32,644 bases of DNA from Acidobacteriota bacterium (GCA_013813355.1 JACCRT010000045.1:1-32644), one strand, 5' to 3'. Shown: positions 22,246 through 30,761, numbered from the stretch's first letter. Notes: generated by a model not told the origin, from the sequence alone. Translations and numbers: made by a program.

Positions 22246-24194
22246 TACTTGTCCCGGGGCTCCTCGAGGTAGGTATACCCCTGGAGCCCCTCTTCGTAGA
22301 ACTCCAGCAGGCGGCCTGACTCTTCGTACGAGATCTTCCCCTCGCGCACGGCGTGCTCCACGTCGCGCCGCAGCTTGCGCACCAGCGTCTCGGCGTCGAA
22401 CTCCACGTAGTCGAGCACTTCCCGGACGGTGTCGCCCTTGATGACGGCGTCGAGCACGACGCTGCCGCGCTCGTCGAGGCTGACGTGCACCGCGTGGGTG
22501 TCGCCAAAAAGATTGTGCAGGTCGCCCAGGATCTCCTGGTAGGCCCCGGTCAGGAACACGCCCAGGTAGTACGGGTCCCCGTTCAGCCTGTGCAGAGGCA
22601 GGGTGCGCTTGACATCGCGGCGGTCGATGAATTGATCGATCTTGCCGTCGGAATCACAGGTGATGTCGCCGAGCACGCCGTGCTTGGTCGGCGGCGTGTT
22701 CAGCCGGTGGATCGGCATCACCGGGAACAGCTGCTTGATCGCCCAGCTGTCCGGGCACGACTGGAACAACGAGAAATTGCAGAAGTACGTATCAGCCATC
22801 GCGTCGTCGAGGCCCTGCAAATCCTCGGGGACGTCCTCCATCTGGGCGACGAACTTCTTGAGCTTCACCAGGATCGCCCAGTAGAGGTTCTCGGCCTGGC
22901 AGCGCTGTTCGAGGGGCAGGTAGCCGCCGCTGAACAGGTTCATGGCCATGTCGAGCGCCTGCTGGGCGTCGTGATAGCTCTCGAGCGCGTTCCGCGGCCC
23001 CAGGTTCTGGTAGGTTTCGAGCAGATCGATGAGGGGCTGCTCGGCTTCCTCTGGCTTGATGGTCTCGGGAATCTTCTCCTCGCCAAAGGCCGACACGCCG
23101 AGCACGTTGAAAATGAGCACGCTGTGATACGCAACGATCGCGCGCCCGCTTTCCGAAACGATGATCGGATGCTTCACGCCGGCGTCGTCGCACACGGTCT
23201 GGATGTGATAGACGACGTCGTTGGCGTACTCCTCGAGCGTGTAGTTCATGCTCGATTCGAAGTTCGTCTGGGATCCGTCGTAGTCGACGCCCAGGCCGCC
23301 GCCGACATCGAGGTACTCGAGACCGGCCCCCGCCTTGACCAGCTCGGTGTAAATCCTCGCGGCCTCGTTGAGCGCGGCCTTGACGATACGGATGTTAGGG
23401 ATCTGTGAGCCGAGGTGGAAGTGCAGGAGCTTGAAGCAGTCCTGCATCCCCTGGGCTTTCAGCTCCTCCAGGCCGCGCAGGATCTCAGCGACGGTGAGCC
23501 CGAACTTCGAGCGGAAGCCGCCGGAGCTCTGCCACCGGCCGCCCCCCCGGGCCGCCAGCTTGACGCGCATGCCGATCTGCGGGCGGACGCCAACTTTGGC
23601 GGCGTACTTGAGGATGAGCCCCAGCTCGGTGTATTTCTCGACTACGGGGATGACCTGGCGGCCAATCTTCTGGGCCAGCATCGCCATCTCGATGAACTCG
23701 GCATCCTTGAAGCCGTTACAGATGATCGGCGTGTCGTTGTAGGCCTGCGCGGCAACCGCGAGGAGCTCGGGCTTGGACCCGGCTTCCAGCCCGAACCCGT
23801 ATTCGCGCCCGAAATCCAGCACTTCCTCGACCACCTGGCGCTGCTGATTCACCTTGATGGGGTACACACAAATGTAGCGCCCCTCGTACTGGTGCTGCGT
23901 GATGGCGGATTGAAACGCGTTGTGAATCTCGCCGACCCGGTGCCGCAGGATATCGCGGAAACGGACGAGCACTGGCAGCCCGATGCCTCGCAGCTGCAGG
24001 TGATCGGTCAGTTGCTTCAAGTCGATGGAGCGCGCCGGATCCTTCGTGGGATGCACGAGCAGGTGCCCGGACGAGGCAATGGAAAAATAGCCCTTCCCCC
24101 AACGGTCCACCTCGTACAGCTCGGTGGCATCGGTGACAGTGAAGGCCTCACCGGACTTCCAGTTGCGATGGCTTTTCGAGGTGGGACTGCTCAC
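22245..24194 (-). CDS. speA: Biosynthetic arginine decarboxylase
   Basis: The protein is 649 aa, the normal length for SpeA. It converts arginine to agmatine, the first step of one polyamine route, using PLP and Mg2+. Lys114 in the YPIKVNQ motif binds PLP. HFHLGSQIPN, the glycine-rich LDVGGGLGVDYDGS and ESGRAIV are family hallmarks. Cys513 in TCDSDGKID is the active-site cysteine of the partner subunit. The C-terminal helical region (VREVLDYVEFD, LLEFYEEGL) matches. The start is GTG 24194, with no Shine-Dalgarno and a TATCAT box 9 nt upstream. The gene stands alone; no agmatine-processing partner is in the window. Confidence 0.96.
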   Translation of the reverse strand: MSSPTSKSHRNWKSGEAFTVTDATELYEVDRWGKGYFSIASSGHLLVHPTKDPARSIDLKQLTDHLQLRGIGLPVLVRFRDILRHRVGEIHNAFQSAITQHQYEGRYICVYPIKVNQQRQVVEEVLDFGREYGFGLEAGSKPELLAVAAQAYNDTPIICNGFKDAEFIEMAMLAQKIGRQVIPVVEKYTELGLILKYAAKVGVRPQIGMRVKLAARGGGRWQSSGGFRSKFGLTVAEILRGLEELKAQGMQDCFKLLHFHLGSQIPNIRIVKAALNEAARIYTELVKAGAGLEYLDVGGGLGVDYDGSQTNFESSMNYTLEEYANDVVYHIQTVCDDAGVKHPIIVSESGRAIVAYHSVLIFNVLGVSAFGEEKIPETIKPEEAEQPLIDLLETYQNLGPRNALESYHDAQQALDMAMNLFSGGYLPLEQRCQAENLYWAILVKLKKFVAQMEDVPEDLQGLDDAMADTYFCNFSLFQSCPDSWAIKQLFPVMPIHRLNTPPTKHGVLGDITCDSDGKIDQFIDRRDVKRTLPLHRLNGDPYYLGVFLTGAYQEILGDLHNLFGDTHAVHVSLDERGSVVLDAVIKGDTVREVLDYVEFDAETLVRKLRRDVEHAVREGKISYEESGRLLEFYEEGLQGYTYLEEPRDK

Positions 24195-24203
24195 GGCTTA
24201 GAC

Positions 24204-24209
24204 ATGATA
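24204..24209 (-). promoter_or_regulatory. -10-like box TATCAT before speA
   Basis: On the minus strand TATCAT lies 9 nt before GTG 24194, so the mRNA leader would be only a few bases. No convincing -35 is visible at the usual distance. Confidence 0.4.
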
Positions 24210-24551
24210 CACACCTTCACCGCGATTTTCGCCTGCCGGGCTTGCCGCGCGGGCCGACGATGCCGGCCTGTTCGGATTCGGGCGGACGCCTGACCGGATC
24301 CGGGCAGCGGCCGGGGACGCGAGCGCGGCCACTGCGAGGAACGAAACGCGTCAAACCGGCGCGAACAAGGCAATTTTGCTGGACCGATGGGCGAAGGACA
24401 TGGCGCGGGACTGTTGGCGGGCTGAATGCAACGGTCACTATCCTGACGCCAAGAACTCCGGCAGGGCGGACGTCATTCGAACGCCGTCTAAACCGGGGAG
24501 GGGACGTCCAGAATCTCGAACCCCCCCGGGCGCCGGCACGATCCAGAAATC
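24210..24551. other. Gene-free divergent intergenic region
   Basis: This stretch separates speA (minus) from the LytS-like kinase (plus). I find no convincing gene in it; the short frames lack family features and ribosome sites. The only structure noted is the palindrome-containing 12-mer GGACGTCCAGAA at 24502-24513. The same 12-mer recurs at 26578-26589, just after the kinase/regulator pair. Confidence 0.5.
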
Positions 24552-25784
24552 ATGAAACCGCCAGCCGACCGACAATTGGATACGACCGGCGCCGGGACTG
24601 ACGTGCAGGTCACGGCCGTGCGCTACGGCGTGCGCTGGCGCGTCGTGTTCCTCGTGGCCACCCTGCTCGGTGCGGTGTCCTCGCTGATGGCGTGGAACTT
24701 CACCCGGTCGATGCCCGCGATCGAGCCTCCTTGGTCATGGTGGATGCTGATCGTCCTCAACTACACCTACTGGTATATCTGGGCGGTATTCGCGCCGGCC
24801 GTCATCTGGCTGTCGCAGCACTTCCGCTTCGAGCGCCATGGGTTGCTCCGGGCGCTCGCCGTCCACCTACCCGCGGTCGTAGTCTTTTCGCTGACGCACA
24901 TCGCCTTGCTGCAGGGCATGCACTGGTGGCTCGCCGTCAGCCAGCGCCAGCCGTTCGCGTGGTGGGCGGAGGTTCGGCGCGGCGCGCTCCTGAACTTCGA
25001 CTGGGAAATGATGACCTACTGGGCCATCGTCGGCATCAGCCACGCGGTGCTCTACTACCGCGAGTCGCGCGAGCGGGCGGTGCGGGCGTCTCAGCTCGAG
25101 ACCCAGCTCGTCGAGGCTCGCCTCGCCACGCTCCAGCAGCAACTGCACCCGCACTTCCTGTTCAACACGCTCCACGCCATCTCGGCGTTGATGCACCGGG
25201 ATGTGGACGCGGCCGACCGCATGCTGATGCGGCTCAGCGATCTTCTCCGGATGACACTCGACAACATCGGGCAGCAGGAGGTCACGCTCGAATCCGAGCT
25301 GGAGTTCCTGGGCAAGTACCTCGACATCGAGCGCACGCGGTTCGCGGATCGGCTCTCCGTCCGCCTCGATGTACAGCCAGAAACCCTCGACATCCTCGTG
25401 CCGAGGCTGTTGCTGCAGCCCCTGGTCGAGAACGCCATCAAGCACGGCGTCGCGCGGCAAGCCGGTCCCGGCCATATCGACATCACCGCGCGGCGCTCGA
25501 ACGACAAACTCTGGATCGAGGTGCGCGACGACGGCGCAGGGCTATCGGAGACGGCGCTCAACGCGCTGCAGAAAGGGATTGGGGTGTCGACCACCCGCGC
25601 CCGGCTGCAGCACCAGTTTGGCGCCGAGTACAGATTCGAGTTCCACCGCCTGCCACAGGGGCTGGCGGTGGTGGTAGCCATCCCGTGGCGCCGCGCCGAG
25701 CCAGGGGCCATGCACGCAACCGAACCAGGCGCCGTCAGCCGGCCGACAGCCGGCCGGCCATTATGGAGTTGGAAGACCTCATGA
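24552..25784 (+). CDS. LytS/YehU-type membrane sensor histidine kinase
   Basis: The protein is 410 aa. Four hydrophobic helices lie at about residues 28-48, 64-87, 100-123 and 150-168. A short coiled coil follows, then the His_kinase domain of the LytS group. Its phospho-acceptor is His201 in QLHPHFLFNTLHAIS. The ATPase lid carries LLLQPLVENAIKHGV (N box) and VRDDGAGLS (G box), with a GIGVSTTRARLQHQFG segment. Family kinases sense membrane or extracellular cues and phosphorylate LytTR regulators. Its stop codon overlaps the start of exactly such a regulator (ATGA), so the two are translationally coupled. The start at 24552 has no clear Shine-Dalgarno; the next in-frame ATG is far inside the membrane region. 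Confidence 0.93.
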   Translation: MKPPADRQLDTTGAGTDVQVTAVRYGVRWRVVFLVATLLGAVSSLMAWNFTRSMPAIEPPWSWWMLIVLNYTYWYIWAVFAPAVIWLSQHFRFERHGLLRALAVHLPAVVVFSLTHIALLQGMHWWLAVSQRQPFAWWAEVRRGALLNFDWEMMTYWAIVGISHAVLYYRESRERAVRASQLETQLVEARLATLQQQLHPHFLFNTLHAISALMHRDVDAADRMLMRLSDLLRMTLDNIGQQEVTLESELEFLGKYLDIERTRFADRLSVRLDVQPETLDILVPRLLLQPLVENAIKHGVARQAGPGHIDITARRSNDKLWIEVRDDGAGLSETALNALQKGIGVSTTRARLQHQFGAEYRFEFHRLPQGLAVVVAIPWRRAEPGAMHATEPGAVSRPTAGRPLWSWKTS

Positions 25785-26551
25785 AGAAGATACGAACGCT
25801 CATCGTGGACGACGAACCGCTGGCGCGCGAGCGGCTGGCCACGCTGCTCCAAGCGGAGCCGGACATGGATGTGATCGGGCAGTGCCGCGACGGCGAGGAG
25901 GCAACCACGGCCATCCACGACCATTCCCCGGATCTCGTCTTTCTCGACGTGCAGATGCCGCAGATGAACGGCTTCGAGGTCATCGACGCGATCGGGACTG
26001 AGAAGATGCCGCTCGTGATCTTCGTGACCGCCTACGATCAGCACGCGCTCAAGGCGTTCCAGGTGCGGGCGCTCGACTACCTGCTCAAGCCGTTCGACCG
26101 GGAACGGTTCACCGAGGCGCTCACGCGCGCGCGGAAACAGATCGAGCGGGACGAGACGGGGGATATCGGACGCCGGCTGCTGGCGCTGGTAAAGGATCTG
26201 CGGCGCGACCAGCCGCGGACGGAGCGGCTCGTGGTGAAGTCGGGCGGCCGGTTGTTCTTCCTTCGCGCCGACGAAATCGACTGGATCGAGGCCGCCGGCA
26301 ACTACGTACGGCTGCACGTTGGCACCACGTCGCACCTGTTGCGTGAAACGATGAACGCCATCGAGGGGCGGCTGGACCCCGAGAAATTCTTCCGAATCCA
26401 CCGCTCGCGCATCGTCAACATGGACCGGATCCAGGAACTGCAGCCGTGGCTGAACGGCGAGTACGCCGTGCTGCTCCAGACCGGCACCCGCTTGACGCTC
26501 AGCCGGGGCTGCCGCGAGAAGCTCCAGGAGAGACTTTCCCGGAGCCTGTGA
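25781..26551 (+). CDS. LytTR-family DNA-binding response regulator
   Basis: The protein is 256 aa. The receiver domain (residues 1-120) has the acidic pair Asp10-Asp11, phospho-acceptor Asp56 in LVFLDVQMP, Thr83 in VTAYD and Lys103 in LLKPFD. A linker helix leads to a LytTR DNA-binding domain (about 150-255) with ADEIDWIEAAGNYVRLH, FRIHRSRIVNM and a terminal SRGCREKLQERL. The partner is the overlapping LytS-like kinase. I chose ATG 25781, which overlaps the kinase stop as ATGA, with GGAAG about 6 nt upstream, over ATG 25763, which would add six residues. Targets are unknown. A repeated 12-mer flanking the operon is one possible site. Confidence 0.95.
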   Translation: MKKIRTLIVDDEPLARERLATLLQAEPDMDVIGQCRDGEEATTAIHDHSPDLVFLDVQMPQMNGFEVIDAIGTEKMPLVIFVTAYDQHALKAFQVRALDYLLKPFDRERFTEALTRARKQIERDETGDIGRRLLALVKDLRRDQPRTERLVVKSGGRLFFLRADEIDWIEAAGNYVRLHVGTTSHLLRETMNAIEGRLDPEKFFRIHRSRIVNMDRIQELQPWLNGEYAVLLQTGTRLTLSRGCREKLQERLSRSL

Positions 26552-26724
26552 TCAGCACCTTCGGCCGTGGCGGCGACGGACGTCCAGAAGTGTGATCGGG
26601 CGCGAAAACCGTGATCCGGCGGCCCGGGCACCGGATGAGTCTCGGCTGATTTCCTGCGAATCGTGGCGGCACTTCTCTTGCCTCTTGCCTCCGCGTTCCA
26701 TTACTTCAGGACGGGAGACGGGCG

Positions 26725-27132
26725 ATGCACGCGGAGACGGTGCGGCGGGTAAACATTCCGCTCGAGAATTTCAGCCGGCCGGCGCGCATGACGGTGCTGC
26801 TCGTGATCGGTGACGCGGATCTCAGGCTGGGGGCTGCGCGCGCCCTCGAGGCGGCCGGCTTCGACGTGCTGACGGCCGCGCACTCCGGTCACGCGCTCCT
26901 GGCGGCGTTTTCGGCCGGCCATATCGACATCCTCGCTGCGGATCTGTCAATGGATGACCTGTCGGGCCCGACGCTGGCCGCCCGCCTGCGCCGCCACCAC
27001 CCCGCACTCCAGACGCTATTCGTCGCCAAGGCGGGCACCCCCGAATGCGAAGGACTGATTGTGCGGCCCTTCACGCGCGACGACCTCCTCGAGGCGGTAT
27101 CGAGGACCCTGTCTACCTGCCAGGCATGCTGA
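26725..27132 (+). CDS. Stand-alone, degenerate receiver-domain protein
   Basis: The protein is 135 aa. After about 22 residues of unclear function comes a CheY-like fold: VLLVIGDADLRLGAARALEAAGF with acidic residues Asp30 and Asp32, then the phospho-acceptor candidate Asp73 in ILAADLSMDDLSGP. The alpha-4/beta-5 region is unusual. The conserved Lys is replaced by Arg114 (RPFTRDDLLEAV) and the Thr/Ser position before it is not obvious. Reduced or altered phosphorylation is therefore likely. The start at 26725 follows GGGAGACGGG; Met22 is an alternative that would leave just the receiver. It lies 173 bp after the LytTR operon and may belong to the same signalling group. Its last 20 bp overlap the convergent LolA-like gene. 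Confidence 0.75.
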   Translation: MHAETVRRVNIPLENFSRPARMTVLLVIGDADLRLGAARALEAAGFDVLTAAHSGHALLAAFSAGHIDILAADLSMDDLSGPTLAARLRRHHPALQTLFVAKAGTPECEGLIVRPFTRDDLLEAVSRTLSTCQAC

Positions 27133-27853
27133 ACAGGTTCTCCCGGAACGGGACGTTGAAAACCACTTCCTCGAAACTGATCTCCGCCGCAAGCTGCCCG
27201 TTGACGAACTGCCGCGCCTTGAAGGGCGCGCGCCGCCCATCGATCGTTCGGTAGTCTGACAGAAGCATCTCAGACACCACCCGCTGCCCGGCGATGTTGG
27301 ATTCGGTGGTCACCTTGTGCTCGAGGCCAGTCTCGACATCGAGGTAGTAGGTCTGGATCGGCCCCTCCTTGCGTTGCACCCGGATGCGATGCACTCTCTG
27401 GCTGTCGAGTGTTTCGTCACTGAGCAGCTCTACCAGGTGCCCCTGTTCCTGGTACGTCAGGAGGACGCTGTCGAACTCCCCCTCGGACCTGAACGCATCG
27501 GCTTGCGGCCCCGTAACCGGCGCGACGCCAGCTGGGGTGCTCTGCCAGACCGTCTTGCCATCGAAGCCCAGTGTCCGCGTTTCGTCGCCGACGGTCATGT
27601 CCCGGCGCACCAGGTTCGGCCGTTGGGTCCAGACGATTATCCGCATCACCAGGGGATCAGCGTCCGGCCGCGGGGGGGGGATGCTGACCCTCGCCTGAAG
27701 CCGGGCGGTATTGGTGGCCCGCAAGGTTTCGGCACCGCCCTTCGCGGCAAGGTTCTTGGCGACCACCTCTTCAAGGGTTTGCGCGAGCAGCCCGGGCTGA
27801 GAGAATGCCACGAGGCCGAGGACCGCCGCGGCCAGCTGAAACGAGCGGAACAT
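27113..27853 (-). CDS. Secreted LolA-like / outer-membrane lipoprotein-sorting family protein
   Basis: The protein is 246 aa with a signal peptide (FRSFQLAAAVLGLVAFSQ, cleavage near LLAQT). The mature part opens with LEEVVAKNLAAKGGAETLRA, common in acidobacterial proteins of the LolA/LolB-like half-barrel class. Repeated antiparallel strands follow (RRDMTVGDETRTLGFDGKTVWQ, TYYLDVETGLEHKVTTES, FKARQFVNGQLAAEISFEEVVFN). Known relatives carry lipoproteins across the periplasm, but many members have unknown cargo. ATG 27853 is chosen because GGGAG lies about 6 nt upstream; ATG 27859 would overlap that site. The 3' end overlaps the receiver gene by 20 bp in convergent orientation. Confidence 0.78.
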   Translation of the reverse strand: MFRSFQLAAAVLGLVAFSQPGLLAQTLEEVVAKNLAAKGGAETLRATNTARLQARVSIPPPRPDADPLVMRIIVWTQRPNLVRRDMTVGDETRTLGFDGKTVWQSTPAGVAPVTGPQADAFRSEGEFDSVLLTYQEQGHLVELLSDETLDSQRVHRIRVQRKEGPIQTYYLDVETGLEHKVTTESNIAGQRVVSEMLLSDYRTIDGRRAPFKARQFVNGQLAAEISFEEVVFNVPFRENLFSMPGR

Positions 27854-28014
27854 GGTCATCTCCCGTTGGCGCGGCTGGCACCACCAATGCCACAGAACGT
27901 CCCCAACTGTAACGGCTAAGCTAACCCCTCCGGACTGGCGGCGTGCATAGCGAAACGCATAGGTAGATCGTCTCCCATGCGCTTCAACGCCCACGCCGTC
28001 TCCGGCCTCGCGGT

Positions 28015-28266
28015 TCAGGCGCGGCGACGAACCAGCAGCCGGTACAAAACCAGCAGAACTATGGCCCCCAGGATGGACATGATCCACCCTGCCGCTTCAT
28101 CCTCCCGATACAAGCCCATCGCGCGGCCGAGAAACCCGCCGATCATGGCCCCGGCGATACCGAGCAGGATCGTGACGATCAACCCGCCGGGATCCTTCCC
28201 GGGCATCAGGAGCTTGGCAATAATGCCGACGACGAGGCCGAACAGAATCCACGCGAGAATACCCAT
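28015..28266 (-). CDS. GlsB/YeaQ/YmgE-family membrane protein
   Basis: The protein is 83 aa, the usual size. Three hydrophobic glycine-rich helices are visible at about residues 2-20 (GILAWILFGLVVGIIAKLL), 27-48 (GGLIVTILLGIAGAMIGGFLG) and 60-78 (GWIMSILGAIVLLVLYRLL). The PGKDPGG turn after helix 1 and the second glycine motif are family hallmarks. The family is linked to general or envelope stress in several bacteria; the mechanism is unknown. AAGGGG lies about 11 nt before ATG 28266. It diverges from the HTH membrane protein, with a 22-bp palindrome between the two starts. Confidence 0.9.
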   Translation of the reverse strand: MGILAWILFGLVVGIIAKLLMPGKDPGGLIVTILLGIAGAMIGGFLGRAMGLYREDEAAGWIMSILGAIVLLVLYRLLVRRRA

Positions 28267-28334
28267 CAGTGGCCGTCCCCTTCCATCTGCCGTCGCCGCT
28301 GCAAGCTGCTGACCAGATGCCATGTTGAGCTTGC

Positions 28335-28356
28335 ATGTGGGAATCCTATCCCACAT
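28335..28356. promoter_or_regulatory. 22-bp palindromic operator candidate
   Basis: ATGTGGGA (28335-28342) and TCCCACAT (28349-28356) are a perfect 8-bp inverted repeat around the 6-nt centre ATCCTA. The site lies between the divergent GlsB-type gene and the RodZ-like HTH gene, 42 bp before the latter's start. Its size fits a dimeric HTH repressor; the binding protein is unknown. Confidence 0.5.
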
Positions 28357-28397
28357 ACTGCGGAAACCCTGCGACTGAACCGATCCGAAGCCACCGA

Positions 28398-29093
28398 ATG
28401 AACGAACTCAGTGTTGGCCTCTGGTTGCGCCGCGAGCGTGAGCGGCGCGGCGTCACGCTCAGACAGATTGCCGATCAGACCAAGGTCGCGGTCCCCTTAC
28501 TCGACGGGCTGGAACAAGGCGACCTGTCGAGGTGGCCCGGCGGAATCTACCGGCGGGCATTCGTGAAGTCCTACGCCGCAGCCCTGGGGCTGGACCCTGA
28601 CGCCGTGCTGCACCGGTTCGAAGAGGAGCACCCGGCCCAGCCTGACGACGCCGCGGCGCTGCAGGCACCGGTGTCCGCTCACGCCGTATCCGCAACACCC
28701 GCTGTGTCGCCACCGCATCAGCCCATGTGGGCGGCCAGCATCCCGCAGCGCGCGCGACTGCTCGGCACCATGGCCGACCTGGCTGTTGCGGTCGTCCTCG
28801 GTCTCGGCAGTGCCGCCGCCGGCTCGCGCCTGCTGTGGCCGGTGCTGTTCATCTCGCTGTATTACGCGATAGGCGTCCTGCTCACGGGCACCAGCCCGAT
28901 GGTCGCCCTGCTCTCGGATCAGCCCGAGCCCGATCCGGCCATCAAGGTCGACGGCGACGAGCCCGCCGTCAGCGCCATCCCGGCGGAGGAAACACGCGTC
29001 ACCCATCGACCTTCGCCTGACCGCCGGCCGACGACCCGCAGGGTGTCACGGGCCCAGCGGGCGCCCAAGGCTTCGCGGCCCCGCGTGCAGTAG
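28398..29093 (+). CDS. RodZ-like HTH protein with RDD-like membrane segment
   Basis: The protein is 231 aa. Residues 5-65 form the helix-turn-helix of the RodZ/HTH_25 type (LRRERERRGVTLRQIADQTK, then GIYRRAFVKSYAAALGLDP). A proline/alanine-rich linker follows to about residue 120. A hydrophobic part then has two helices (about 128-146 and 149-170: ADLAVAVVLGLG, LLWPVLFISLYYAIGVLLTG) that read like an RDD-family segment. The tail is polar, with basic Arg/Pro-rich residues. RodZ anchors MreB through its HTH, but here the C-terminal periplasmic domain of RodZ is absent, so a cell-shape role is doubtful. A membrane-bound regulator is another option. The start at 28398 lacks a strong ribosome site. 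Confidence 0.7.
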   Translation: MNELSVGLWLRRERERRGVTLRQIADQTKVAVPLLDGLEQGDLSRWPGGIYRRAFVKSYAAALGLDPDAVLHRFEEEHPAQPDDAAALQAPVSAHAVSATPAVSPPHQPMWAASIPQRARLLGTMADLAVAVVLGLGSAAAGSRLLWPVLFISLYYAIGVLLTGTSPMVALLSDQPEPDPAIKVDGDEPAVSAIPAEETRVTHRPSPDRRPTTRRVSRAQRAPKASRPRVQ

Positions 29094-29143
29094 GACCACC
29101 CGCCGCCCGGGTACAGCCGCAATCAGCGGGACCCGCCCCGTGC

Positions 29144-29149
29144 TAGGCT
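29144..29149 (+). promoter_or_regulatory. -10-like box TAGGCT, 7 nt before the amidase start
   Basis: TAGGCT is followed by seven bases and then ATG 29157, with no Shine-Dalgarno. This is the same arrangement as at 6830, 12048 and 20020. Confidence 0.4.
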
Positions 29150-29156
29150 CTTCGCC

Positions 29157-30761
29157 ATGCGACGCCTTGCGCTCCTTCCGGCCCTCGTGTGCCTGGTCTG
29201 CGTGTCGAGTACCTGTGCGCGGCACGACCGGGAAGCGCCAACGCCCGGCCGCGCGGCGTTCGAACTCGACGAACTGACAATCTCCGAGCTCCAGAACGAG
29301 ATGGCGGCCGGCCGCTACACCTCACGGCAGCTGGTGGAACTCTACCTTCGGCGCATTGAGGAGCTCGATCGGAGCGGCCCCACCCTCCGCTCGATCATCG
29401 AAACGAATCCCGACGCGCTGCGCATTGCCGACGAACTCGACACGGAGCGCCGCGAGCGCGGGCCGCGAGGCCCGCTGCACGGCGTCCCAATCGTCGTCAA
29501 GGACAACATCGACACGGCGGACCGGATGACGACGACCGCCGGGTCCCTGGCACTGGAGGGCTCGATCGCCGAGCGCGACGCTTTTGTGATCGAACGGCTC
29601 CGCGCGGCGGGTGCGGTCATCCTCGCCAAGACCAACCTGAGCGAGTGGGCGAACATCCGCTCCACGAATTCGTCAAGCGGCTGGAGCGCGCGCGGCGGAC
29701 AGGTGAAGAATCCGTATGCGCTGGACCGCAACCCTTGCGGCTCGAGTTCAGGCAGCGGAGTCGCCGTCGCCGCGAACCTTGCCGCTGCCGCCATCGGCAC
29801 CGAGACCGATGGTTCGGTGGTCTGCCCGGCAGGCGCGAACGGTATCGTCGGGATCAAGCCGACCGTGGGTCTGGTCGGCCGGTCCGGCATCATCCCGATC
29901 TCGCACACGCAGGACACCGCGGGGCCAATGGCTCGGACGGTAACGGACGCCGCGATCCTGCTCTCCGCGGTGGCGGGCCGCGACCCGCGCGACCCGGCAA
30001 CCGGGCCAGCGGCCGACCGTGCGCAGGATTTTGCGGCAGGGCTCGACCCCGACGCCTTGCTGGGCGCGCGCATCGGCGTCTCCCGAAAGCGGCACTTCGG
30101 CTATAGCCCCGAGGCCGACCGGGTCATCGAAGCTGCCATCGAAGCGATGAGGGCGCAGGGCGCCGTCATCGTGGATCCTGTGGAGATCCCGACCGTCGAG
30201 CAGATCTTCGAATGCGAGCTGGAAGTACTGCTCTACGAGTTCAAAGCCGGTCTCAACGAGTACCTGGCAGGCCTTGGTCCGGACGCTCCCGTGCGGACCC
30301 TTGCTGACGTCATCGCGTTCAATCGGCGCGAGCGGGAACGCGAAATGCCCTTCTTCGGGCAGGAGCTGTTCGAGATGGCCGAGACGAAGGGCCCGCTCAC
30401 CTCCAGGGAGTACCGGACCCACCTGGAGTCGTGCGCGAAGAGAGCTGGGGCCGACGGGATCGACGCCGTGATGAAGCAGCACCAGTTGGATGCGCTCGTC
30501 GCACCGACGGGCAGCCCGGCTTGGCCCATCGACCTGGTGAACGGCGATCACTTCCTCGGCGCAAGCTCGGGGCCCGCGGCGGTTGCGGGGTACCCGAACA
30601 TCACTGTTCCGGCGGGCGAGGTGTTCGGTCTTCCGGTGGGCATCTCGTTCTTCGGCACTGCCTGGTCGGACGCGAAGCTGATCCAATTGGCTTATGCCTT
30701 CGAACAGGCGACGCGCCACCGCCGCGGTCCAGGGTTCCTGCCGACGCTGGTGCTGCATTGA
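29157..30761 (+). CDS. Secreted amidase (amidase signature family)
   Basis: The protein is 534 aa with an N-terminal export signal (RRLALLPALVCLVCVSSTCA, possible lipobox at Cys21). The full Ser-cisSer-Lys triad is present: Lys115 in VVKDNID, Ser196 in PCGSSSGSG and nucleophile Ser220 in TETDGSVVCPA. The family includes GatA, but the signal peptide, the lack of gatB/gatC neighbours and the C-terminal layout (FGLPVGISFFGTAW) point to a periplasmic amidase acting on an unknown amide. The opening of the mature part (ELDELTISELQNEM...YTSRQLVELYLRRIEELD) is typical of such secreted members. A D-lactate-dehydrogenase-type gene follows 74 bp downstream on the same strand. Confidence 0.93.
   Translation: MRRLALLPALVCLVCVSSTCARHDREAPTPGRAAFELDELTISELQNEMAAGRYTSRQLVELYLRRIEELDRSGPTLRSIIETNPDALRIADELDTERRERGPRGPLHGVPIVVKDNIDTADRMTTTAGSLALEGSIAERDAFVIERLRAAGAVILAKTNLSEWANIRSTNSSSGWSARGGQVKNPYALDRNPCGSSSGSGVAVAANLAAAAIGTETDGSVVCPAGANGIVGIKPTVGLVGRSGIIPISHTQDTAGPMARTVTDAAILLSAVAGRDPRDPATGPAADRAQDFAAGLDPDALLGARIGVSRKRHFGYSPEADRVIEAAIEAMRAQGAVIVDPVEIPTVEQIFECELEVLLYEFKAGLNEYLAGLGPDAPVRTLADVIAFNRREREREMPFFGQELFEMAETKGPLTSREYRTHLESCAKRAGADGIDAVMKQHQLDALVAPTGSPAWPIDLVNGDHFLGASSGPAAVAGYPNITVPAGEVFGLPVGISFFGTAWSDAKLIQLAYAFEQATRHRRGPGFLPTLVLH

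Noticed and set aside
24490-24530. tRNA-like T-arm sequence on the minus strand (GGTTCGAGATT)
   Set aside because: The flanking stem bases do not pair, and no anticodon arm or acceptor stem can be built around it.
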